DNA of 64,000 bases from Owenia fusiformis (lineage: Eukaryota; Annelida; Polychaeta; Sabellida; Oweniidae). Location of the stretch: positions 16,662,714 to 16,726,713 of the forward strand of contig CAIIXF020000007.1 in assembly GCA_903813345.2 (NCBI GenBank), given 5' to 3'. Numbering within the stretch: the stretch's first letter is position 1; each line of letters begins with the position of its first letter. The position numbers and the translations under genes were made by a program. Shown here one piece after another: positions 22,986 through 35,100 of the stretch. Under the pieces are notes generated by a model. It was given only the letters and a program-made list of their open reading frames with translations, made no database searches and was not told the origin of the DNA.

Positions 22986-23162
22986 ATCTATGAACCAGAA
23001 GAGTTAAAGGAGAAGTTAATGATGGGGAGTGGCAATGGGAAATGTTGCGAAAAAGGAGAAGAGGGGGAAGAGACTAAACCGCATGTCTTGCCAGGATTTG
23101 AACTGAAGTATGGAGTGAATGATGCCCCTCCTTGGTACCTAAGCATACTTCTAGGATTCCAG
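22986..23162 (+). CDS. SLC23 exon: cytosolic N-terminal segment
   Basis: Acceptor CAATTCCAG|ATC, donor CAG|GTATGC, phase 0 at both ends, 59 codons. It encodes a glutamate/glycine-rich tail and ends in the conserved [17 protein letters not shown] just before the first membrane helix. The in-frame ATG at 23019 could serve as an alternative start. Confidence 0.85.
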
Positions 23163-26100
23163 GTATGCATTCAGAATATTTGTAGTAATATGGACATGGC
23201 AAATAGGAAGACATGTTTTGAATTAAAAATAGAGAGGAATGTGTGTTAAAGAAAATGAATGTGTGAACATGAACCTATTTTCTATTTTCAATATCATATT
23301 ACCAAGAAATTGTAAATATTAAAGTCTTTGTCTAATATTATATTGTTTATCAAATAAGAAAAGTCATTCAGATTTTTCTATTTGCTCCAATGAAATTGTA
23401 ATATCTCAGATCCTTGTTTCTTTGCTTTTTGACAAAAGGTGGCCGATTATACATGTATGATTATTTTTTTTGTGAAATAATAAACTACTAATTTAAAGAG
23501 TATGTATTGTAAGTAACTAATTTATTACACCATATTTTAGACAGGGTCTATAAGCAATGACGAGTGTTATACTGGTGACACTGCAAATTTAGGGAATGTG
23601 ATAGCTTGATGAAAGATTGAGACCTCTGGTCACCCCTTGCACTCATATTTAAAGAATTATATTTAATATGTAGATAACTAGTGAAATAGACATATCTTAT
23701 ATTGTTTTCAGACATATCTAATAATGTTTGGTGCCACCCTAGCCATTCCATTCCTCCTAGCAAAGCACTTGTGCATCTCAGATGACTATGTTGCCCTGAG
23801 TGAACTCATTTCAACCATTTTCTTCTGCTCTGGGATAGCTACTCTCCTTCAGACTACATTTGGAGTCAGGTATAGGATATTACATTTTAAGAGTTTTTCA
23901 CTTTATTTATTGTTTATTATTGTTTCAAGTATTATACAATAACAAGGTATTGTATTTGTGGGTATTGACAAGATCAGGACAAATATCTTAACAAAATTTT
24001 CACCCATTCAACACTCAAACCAAAATATTCTTCCTACACCTGGTGTTGTTTTGTATCCTAAGTTTATTTCTCCGATTTAATTTTTAATGCATGAGACCTT
24101 CAACATAGTCTTCCATCCAACTTTATTTAGCATGCTATATTTATTAATCAATAATAAGTAATGAATGTTTACCTTTTCATGTTGTTTGTTCGATCATAGC
24201 TTGTGAATGAATTGGATTGCCTCCTTACTGTAGCTACTAATACAACCTTATTTTTACCTTAATTATCCCATCGAACGAAGTTCGGAGGGATATAGGGAAC
24301 GCCTCCGTCCGTCCGTCCGTCCCTCTGTCTGTCCGTCCGTCCATCCGTCCGTCCGTACGTACGTCCGTACGTACGTCCGTACGTACGTCCGTACGTACGT
24401 CCGTCCGTCCGTCCGTCCGTCCGTCCATCCGTCTGTCCGTCCGTCCGTCCGGGCAATAACTCAAATACCGTTGGCCCGATTTTGTTCATATTTTGTACAC
24501 ATATACCCTATGGGGGTAGAAGTTCTGCTCGAAAGCCAATTTTCAAAATGGCCACTCATTTCAAAATGGCGGCCATTTTAGTGCCGATTTTACAGTAATT
24601 TAGGTGCAATATGTAAAACTGTAATAGCAATATGTTTTAAATGTAAAAAAATTATAAAGGACATTAATAATGCTACAAATGTAGATATTAAAGAAGCACA
24701 TGGCAGCCATCTTGAAAAATGGCGGCCTTTACTCATCATTTTACGATTTTTGCTGTAACTCAAAAAATAATGGAGCGATTTTGTTCATATTTGGTATGTG
24801 AATATTATAAGCATTGCACACTGTCTAAAGACACTTTTGGTAGAAGGTGGCCATTTTGAAAAATGGCCGCCATTTTAACGTATTTTGCTATAACTCGAAA
24901 AGTAGTGGAGCGATTTTGTTCATATTTGGTATGTGAATACTATAAGCATGGCACACTGTCCTATGACACTGGGTAGAAGGTGGCCATTTTGAAAAAAAAT
25001 TGAAAAATGGCCGCCATTTTAACATATTTTACTATAACTAGAAAAGTAGTGGAGCGATTTTGTTCATATTTGGTATGTGAATACTATAAGCATGGCACAC
25101 TGTCCTATGACACTTTTGGTAGAAGGCGGCCATTTTTACTATATCTTGAAAAGTAGTAGAGCGATTTTGTTCATATTTGGTATGTGAATACAATAAGCAT
25201 GGCACACTGTCTATTTCTAATGACACTTTTGGTAGAAGGTGGCCATTTTAACGTATTTTACTATAACTCGAAAAGTAGTGGAGCGATTTTGTTCATATTT
25301 GATATGTGAATGCTTTAAGCATGGCACATTGTCTAATTAAACTTTGGGGAGTAGTCGGCCATTTCGAAAAATGGCCACCATTTTTATGTGTGTTATTTTA
25401 CAAGTACGTGTATGATTTTTCAAAAATTTTAGAGGTGGCTACTTAAAAGCATATTATTTCTAATAGTGAGCAACTATTTTGAAAATGGTGGCCTTTCTGG
25501 TGTGTTGTTTTATGATATTTGCTATTCGTTTGTAAAAATGCCAGCCATTTCTGTTCGATGGGATTCGCTACGCTTTGGCGTTGCCGTTGTTCTGGTTAAG
25601 ATATCAGGGAATTTGTTATAACCTTCCAAAGTTCTGCTTCAGCATCTAATATTTTAACAAAATTGTTCTTTTATTGTGCCACCATCATACAAATAATTGG
25701 ACAAGGAACTTTTATCAAATTCCCTATACATATACAGGGTGTTCAATAAGTATTTTTACTAAGCAAGAGAACAAAAGTTATGGCAAAATTAGCAATACTT
25801 ATTGAACACCCTGTACATATGATATAATGTTGTTTTGTTATTGCACCACTAAGTTTTTGTGAACAGTGGTGTCATGCTGTCATATTTTGTTTAATCTTAA
25901 GTTGTACTCTAGTTGTTGTTGCATGTTTAGATTACCTATCATCCAAGGTGGGACATTTTCATTCCTAGCACCTGCTGTTGCCATTCTCAGCCTGGACGAA
26001 TATAAGTGTCCACTCGGTCAACCTAGTAAGTTTACATTTTATATCAAGTCAGTATTATAGGTCTGTCACTAAAACTCAGTCGTCCTACTGTGAAAAATAG

Positions 26101-29100
26101 CTGCTTTATGGAAATAGGATCTTAAACTGTAAAAGAGGGGTCTGATTAAATGATGGTCCTACTGTGTAAAATAGTTGGAGTGAAATGGTAATCAGACTGT
26201 GAAAATGTGGTCTGAGACTTTGTGAATCTTGGCCTCTTGTGTAAAATGGTGGTTCGCAATGTGAAATCTTTTTTTTGATTTTGCAAACAAACTCTGCATT
26301 AAAAAGTACAGTGTTAACATGTTTTACAGGGTATGGCATGATAGTAATCTAACACATTGCATTTTTATGATTAATCCAACTAAACATAATACATATATGC
26401 ATGTGAGTTTGTTGTTTATTTGTGTAATACTAAGTTCATATGATCTGGTTGAACCTTAAAAAGTAGAGACCACTTGACAATTTTTTATCAGAACATTTAG
26501 GTTTTTCATGTTTATCCTGCTTTTTCAGCTCAGATACTAAAATAAAGATTGCAATATGGGAATTTGGCATGTTTTAAACATTCTACACTCTAACTCAGTT
26601 CTTTGCTGCCACTTTAAGACTATAACCCAACCATTTTGAATAATATAATTTCACCAAAATATTTTGACAAAATAGCATTAAAATAATTATATGTGGGTTA
26701 GGGATGTACAACATGTAAATTAGTATGTATCTTCTGTTTTCACAAATTTTAGGCAAGCATAAAATTGTGATTTGATTTCGATTCATGCTTGGCCCAAATA
26801 CATATTTTCAGGTATTTAGATAATAGTAGGTACATGTATAAATCAAATTCCTTATTGATATTTCAAATTTGATTGATATGAAGCTACATTGTAAGATTTT
26901 TTAACATTGTTTCAATGCATCATCCACATGCAGAGCTCAAGACTTAATCCCACTCTGGAAGAAACATTGTGGGTGATGTAAGGAGCCCTGCATTTGGAGG
27001 ATGTAACAGTGGGGATTAAGTCCAACCTTTTTCAGATACTAATTGAACACAAAGACAAACCAAATGTGTAAATCAGTTCTTCATGCATAATATGAAAATC
27101 AACCATCTCATCCTGGTTTATTTTCCAGCAGGTCTAGTAGGGAATATAACAGCAAACACAGAGGGATTGGTGACCACTGCAGGAATCAACTTAACAACCG
27201 CTGGATATGATAATAGAGAAGATTTTATGGCTAGGCTAAGAGTGGTAAGTTAAACTAGAAGAGAAGTAATTATTACATGGAAGGATCAGAGTGGAAAATA
27301 TGCAATGATTGAGACTTATGTCCCCATGTTATCTTAAATTTTATAGGCTATTGTCATTTTAGCATTTAGGGCAGAAGGATTGTTCAATGTAAATGTTGAA
27401 TGTATGTTACAGAAGGAATTTTGGATGTCGTAGAATTACTGTTTTTTGGGGTTTACTTTTTTGTTTGGTATGTTGTAACTGACAAAAGTGCATATATTTA
27501 TCAAATATAACTAGGATAGTAATAAAAAAAGAATAATTTCACATCCATTTAAGCAAGGAACCAAATAGGTATATGCATGTGTCCTGACTCATCCTTTACA
27601 TTGCACCAGCATTCTGATACTCAGCATCTTTTTGTTTCACCTGAAACAGGACTGAGAAGAATTGAGATGTCATGGTTTATCATGATGTAAAAAATTGTTG
27701 CACTAGTGGAAAATCTGTTTGGATTTCTGATCGAGTCAGTTAGGAACTGGATATTAATACATTATCCCCTACATACAGTATCTACACCTATCATGCCTAT
27801 TGAGAATTGCTTACGTTTTTATTCGGAATCATGCAACATCAAGATAATTTTAGTGTCACCTTTATTTTGAAAATATTTAACTCTGTTTTTTAAATTAAAT
27901 ACTTTTTCTTAAATAGAATTACATTTTGTTATATATTTTTCAGATTCAAGGCAGTATTATGGTTGCATCATTACTACAGATTTTCATAGGGTTCAGTGGT
28001 ATCATAGGCCTTATGTTACAGTTCATAGGCCCTCTCACTATTGCTCCAACTATTGCACTCATAGGCATATCTCTGTTTGAATCAGGATACAATTTTGCCT
28101 CTAAGCAGTGGTGGATCGCGATCACGTAAGTTGAGAACTTTGCAAAATTTGCATTTTATGAATTGAAAATTCTTTTGCATCTACTTGAATAGCATATGTA
28201 CTTAGAAGTCATCTGTCATTACCTTTACACCATTTAACTTTTTTTCAGAACTATGGCTCTGATTGCAATATTTTCCCAATACATTCCAAGATATGTTCAA
28301 AAGTATGTACCATTCTCTGGAACTGGACAGAAGAAATGTAAGCTGTTTCTCAGCTTCTTTGAACTTTTCCCTGTAAGTTAGGCACTACGCCCGGGGCACT
28401 AGGGTAGTAATTTTTTGTCTCAATAGTAGCTGTCTTTCATGACTATTTGAATTTGATTTACTTTTGTATTATTTCTGTAACTAGCCATTGTTTCACTATA
28501 CAGTATACATGCTCTTCTTCTGGTTCCTAAAACTGAGCATCCTAGTGTGAAAGTAAGTATTGCCTAGTATTTATCCCCAGAATCCTCAGAACCCTCCCTC
28601 CCCTGGCTGTGGGCAAGAGCATCCAATTCATTAATATACATGTAGAGACCATATTTTGGGCAAGGTAGGTTAAGTAGGTATCAATACAAATAAGAACAAT
28701 AATCTTTAAAAAACAATATTCTCTCTACACTAGTAAATACACTATGCAGTCTATCTCATATATTTCCTATTTGAATGCTAGCTATAGTAATCAATAATCC
28801 CCGAAAAATATTCTCTTTACACTGGGAATACACTGTGTAGTCTATCTTATATATTTGGTTTACTATTTAAAGGGCTAGCTAAAGTAATCAATAATCCACT
28901 AAAACAATATTCTCTTTACAATTGGAATACACTGTAGTCTCTCTCATATATTTGGTTCCCTAGCTAAAGTAATCAATAATCCTCCCAAAAAATATTCTCT
29001 TTACACTGGAATTACATTGTGTAGTCTCTCTCACATATTTGGTTTTCAAGCTATAGTAATCAATAATCCCAAAAAAACAATATTCTCTTTACACTGGAAT

Positions 29101-32100
29101 TACACTGTGCAGTCTCTCTCATAAATTTGGTTTTCTAGCTAAAGTAATTAATAATCCCAAAAAAAAAACAATATTCTCTTTACACTGGAATTACACTGTG
29201 TAGTCTCTCTCACATATTTGGTTTCCAAGCTATAGTAATCAATAATCCCAAAAAACAATATTCTCTTTACACTGGAATTACACTGTGTAGTCTCTCTCAT
29301 ATATTTGGTTTTCTAGCTAAAGTAATTAATAATCCCAAAAAACAATATTCTCTTTACACTGGGAATACACTGTGTAGTCTCTCTCATATATTTGATTTCC
29401 TAGCTATAGTAATAAATAATCCCCCAAAACAATATTCTCTTGACACTGGGAATACACTATGTAGTCTCTCTCATATATCTGGTTTCCTAGCTAAAGTAAT
29501 CAATAATACCCGAAAACAATATTCTCTTTTACACTAGGTAATACACTATGTAGTCTATCTCATATATCTGGTTTCCTCTTTAGATAGTGCTGGCTATAGT
29601 AATCTGCTGGATAATCTGTATTGTGCTAACAGCTACTGGCGTTCTGCCTGACAAACCTGACCAATGGGGATATGAGGCACGTACAGACATACGACTACAG
29701 GTCCTTAATGATGCACAATGGTTTAGATTCCCTTACCCAGGTACTGCTCTTTGGATTCATCTAACATGACATAGTGATCAATTCTAGTCTGAATTCTTTA
29801 TACAAGGGTTGTTCAAAAGGTTTTGCACAAATATATCTTACTATGGAAATAATGAACCAATCTTGTTCATATTTGGTAAGTTTGTGCCCCCATCTTACTT
29901 AAAGTCTGCAGTACATTTACACGCTTAATTATCCCATCGAACGAAGTTCAGAGGGATATAGGGAACGCCTCCGTCCGTCCGTACGTACGTCCGTCCGTCC
30001 GTCTGTCCAGGCAATAACTCAAATACCGTTGGCCCGATTTTGTTCATATTTTGTACACATATACCCTATGGGGGTAGAAGTTCTGCTCGAAAGCCGATTT
30101 TCAAAATGGCCGCTCATTTCAAAATGGCGGCCATTTTAGTGCCGATTTTATAGTAATTTAGGTGCTATATGTAAAACTGTAATAGCAATATGTTTTAAAT
30201 GTAAAAAAATTATAAGGGGCATTAATAATGCTACAAATGTAGATATTGAAGAAGCACATGGCAGCCATCTTGAAAAATGGCGGCCTTTACTCGTCATTTT
30301 ACGATTTTTGCTGTAACTCAAAAAATAGTGGAGCGATTTTGTTCATATTTGGTATGTGAATACCATAAGCATTGCACACTGTCTAAAGACACTTTTGGTA
30401 AAAGGCGGCCATTTTAACGTATTTTACTATAACTGGAAAAGTAGTGGAGCGATTTTGTTCATATTTGGTATGTGAATACTATAAGCATGGCACACTGTCC
30501 TATGACACTTTGGGTAGAAGGCGGCGATTTTGAAAAAAAAATTGAAAAATGGCCGCCATTTTAACGTCTTTTACTATAACTCGAAAAGCAGTGGAGCAAT
30601 TTTGTTCATATTTGGTATGTGAATACTATAAGCATGGCACACTGTCCTATGACACTTTTGGTAGAAGGCGGCCATTTTGAAAAATTTTTTTAAAAATGGC
30701 CGCCATTTTAACGTATTTTACTATAACTTGAAAAGTAGTGGAGCGATTTTGTTCATATTTGGTATGTGAATACTATAAGCATGGCACACTGTCTATTTCT
30801 AATGACACTTTTGGTAGAAGGTGGCCATTTTGAAAAATGGCCGCCATTTTAATGTATTTTACTATAACTCGAAAAGTAGTGGAGCGATTTTGTTCATATT
30901 TGATATGTGAATACTTTAAGCATGGCACATTGTCTAATAAAACTTTGGGGAGTAGTCGGCCATTTTGAAAAATGGCCACCATTTTTATGTGTGTTATTTT
31001 ACAAGTACATGTGTGATTTTTCAAAAATTTTAGAGGTGGCTACTTAAAAGCATATTATTTCTTCTGATGACAACTTGGCAAGTGAGCAACCATTTTGAAA
31101 ATGGTGGCCTTTCTGGTGTGTTGTTTTATGATATTTGCTATTCGTTTGTAAAAATGCCAGCCATTTCTGTTCGATGGGATTCGCTACGCTTTGGCGTTGC
31201 CGTTGTTCTGGTTTAAGATTTAACAGTTGACCACATGAGCAAACTTAAACTTGCATTAATTAATGGGCAACATTATGGGTGTTGCCTCTTGATCAATTAA
31301 GTTTCAGCTAGGATGAAGAAATGACTATTCTAATTGTTAAGCATTAATATATAATTATAATACTTCTGAGGTCAAGCATATGATACACATTATTTTAGAA
31401 CCTTTTATGATGTAGGAATCTTTAAGGCAGCATTTTCACTTCGGAACTCCCTTCCCCCTTTTAAATGGTGATCTGATCTTTTCATTTCAGGTCAGTGGGG
31501 TGTGCCAACTGTGAATATCTCAGGGGTGCTAGGTATGTTTGCAGGGGTGATAGCTTCCATGATAGAGTCTGTAGGTGATTACTATACATGTGCTAGACTA
31601 GCTGGGGCACCACCTCCACCTACAAGTGCCATCAATAGAGGTGAGAGTGTACTCTTGTATTTTATGATTTCACTTATTGTTCCAGTTATATGTAGCTATC
31701 CTAGCAAGAACAACACAAGCCTATTTGTTCCAGCACTATGCCATTTGTCATTGTACCATGCTGGTTTCCTAGTATCATGCTTGTTGTCCTAGTACAGTGC
31801 TTTTCTTGGTCCTTCAATAATTGTTCCAGTACCATGTAAAAGTTATCCTTGTAATATACTATGCCATGCTCAAATTGGTGGAATCATGTAAATCAGGTAG
31901 TCCACTACCTGTTGCTCTATCAGAAAATTAGAGATGTAAAAAGCATTACTTTTTTTATTTTAGGAATAGGTATGGAGGGATTAGCAACCCTTCTTGCAGG
32001 GGCCTGGGGCTCTGGAAATGGCACAACGTCTTATGGGGAGAACATTGGGGCTATTGGAATAACAAAGGTAATTGTACTTTACAAATATATAAATCACTTT

Positions 32101-35100
32101 ATAATTGTTCTTTATATAAAGCAAAATAATATTCAGAATAAGAATGTTTAGGAGTACTTACTAGTATTCATAAGTATTCCTGCCATAGGCTTGTGGTCAT
32201 AAAAAGTGTGGTTCAAAAGGGAGAATATCATGTACATGTATGAGAATATAATATACACTTTAATTCACTGCACTGCTGTATACGTCTACCTGCTCTCAAA
32301 TCTAATAATGAAACGAAAAAAAAAATGCATGCCAAACTTTTATATATTGTAATATTATCTATGGTTATTTCAAAGTTTTACTGTCTTTAAGGGCTAACAC
32401 TTTACTTGAGGCAAGATGCATAAACTTGAACTCCCTGGGCTATAACTTGAAGAATGGCGTATTGTTCTTCAAACTGGACTTGAAATCTCAATTGTCACTG
32501 CTTGTGTGTCATACTCATTGGCACCTGCAAAACAGAATAATATAATAAGAATAACATCATGATGATATTAGATATCATATTTCATTTGGAGCCTTAAATA
32601 TTAAATAAGGCATAAACATGAAAAATGTCACCACCCGCCATTTGTTACAGACGCTGAACGCCGACCCCAGACGCTAAACACCGTACATAAAAAAGTTGGA
32701 GACTTTAACAATATGTGACCACTTTTGGTGGTGACATAAAAAGGGGAAGTCCCGTATAAATAAAACTCCTGATTTCAAGTTTTTTGTAAACATACACCAT
32801 TGCATGTTGATGGTTGGCATGACCTGCAGGTTACGATGACAAATGAATGTTACGTTGTCAATAGAATATAGCGTTTGACCATCTCTGATCATAAAAATGA
32901 GTTGATAGAAATTCAAGTAACATGTATCAAGTTCATTTTATCACGGACTACAACTATTGATTCCAAATCTGGTTCACTGAACGGCTCAATAATTAGTAGT
33001 AAAGCGTATTTTATAGAGTCAGTAGTCTGGTGGCAGTTTAGAAATCCCGCGTTCGAACACTTATAATACTCCTAGATCTTAATATAACAATACGGTTTTT
33101 GCAATACGTTGTTTTTATTCACCTGTAGACGCACCTGGTGATCGGAAAATATGAACGGATCGGAGGGGGTGGGGTTGGTGAAGATTTGTTGAATTTTCTA
33201 TCAAAAATGGGCTGACCTCCCTCCTCCGTTCATTTTGTCCGATCGCTGGGCGTGATAGATAATGTATTGAACGTTTTTATGTGTTTCTTATTGAACGAAA
33301 TGTGTATTTTGGACTAATAATGTAATTCATAATAAATACAAGTATTTCAAGAATTGCCATACTGCACGTAAAACGGGTAGCCGTAGCTTCTTCACTGATG
33401 TACGATCGGATATACTACATGTACTTAAAAAAGTTTTGTTGCGACTAATAAAACAGATCATCTTTAATGTAAAAATAACAGGTGCACTTCATATAATCAA
33501 TTTTAGATACTGTATTTAGTAATATTATGAATCCCAAACACAACGCATTAATTAAATGCATGTTTAAGTGTCAATTAGCCTATTAGAATAAATATATTAA
33601 AACTATTATGAACAGATAATTCATTGTATTTATTCAACTCTAATGGGCTTTTCTCTTTTAACTGCTACATGGCTCTCGATTTACAGATTTACAGATTTCG
33701 AGCCATCAAAGTCAGATTAGGCGGAGCCCTTATCCTCAATTAAAAAATAATATTGGTAAGGAAGTCGGACATGTTTGATACCATTTCTCATCTCTTTTCT
33801 GCTTTTAAAATACCGACTTGAATCACAATTTGTGTACGATCATTGCATCAGATCTGAAAATATCAATATTGTACTCACTGGTTTTGTGATCGAAAGGTAG
33901 TTTTTTCGTATAACAAATATATGAGTTATAGATTATATAATTTGTTTGTTTTTTATGAAAAATAACATGCTACCCGCAGGTGACAAATATTTTGACCACA
34001 GCCGTGATACTGTTTTATTTAACTCGTATATTTAAACAGATTGCGGAGAGACTGAATTGTTCATTTTCTTTTAAAAAGTATACGACTGAAAACTTACTTC
34101 GTCAAATTTTGGCCATTGCTATCCCCCCCCCCCCAGCCCCCGGATACATTCCAATATAAAAATAAATTAACACCATCAAATCTTTTCATTCCAAAACACA
34201 AAACGCCTAGGCGCGTGCCGGTGTGATTTCAGGCATGATCAGTACTGTACATTTCTTAATTAGAAGAAATGAGATGTCATGGTTTATCATGATGCATTCT
34301 CCGATCCACGTTGGAGTTGGCCAATGCATCGAGGAGTGCACCGATCGACGTAGCCAGCTTTCAGTCAGAGATTTTTTGAGCGTTTTGGCTATACATTGGA
34401 TCCCAGACAGTTATCTAATTCTCAGACATTTAATTAGTCTAGATATTTTTACCACTTGACCAGTGAATGGTGTGACTGAAATTCGAATCTAATCTGTTTC
34501 ATTTTTATGTAAATTGAAAGAAAATAAAGTTTTGTTTTTAATGTTTTAACAATCTTAACGTTTTGCGTGCAGCGCAGCTTAATACGACAATCAAAGGAAA
34601 GAATAAGAACATGTCTTTTATTTGTTATTTCAGCTCGTACTATCCCCGTTATAAAACCAAAATACGCTCCTTGATCATCGCAGAAATGCTCTTGCAACAA
34701 ACCTCTATGTGCCCGCTTGTCTCTGTAACTTAATAAATAAAAAATACTAAATATAAAATACGATTCTGAATAAAACTTTATAAGAACGTGGTTTGCGTTA
34801 TTTATTTGTTTATTCATTTATACGAACGCGCTCGTCTTTTGAACTGAGTATGGAAATACACCAAGCCAAGTGGCCATTAAGTAATAGTAATTATTGTACA
34901 CGTATTGCTTTCCAAGAATTATTAATAAATGTACGTTCCCAAATAAAATAAAAAAAATAGAAGAAGAATCTGGACAGAATTCCCACTTCTTGCAGTCGAT
35001 CAATCCAATAAACAATATCAAGTTTAAAATCAGACAATATGCGCCGGCCGTAAAAGTTTCTGAATTTAATAACAAAGTACATGTGACTGTGTAATTATAT

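Noticed and set aside
6296-31214. CRISPR-like interpretation of the regularly spaced monomers
   Set aside because: The context is eukaryotic with spliced genes, and the spacers are themselves conserved; these are tandem monomers of a mobile repeat.
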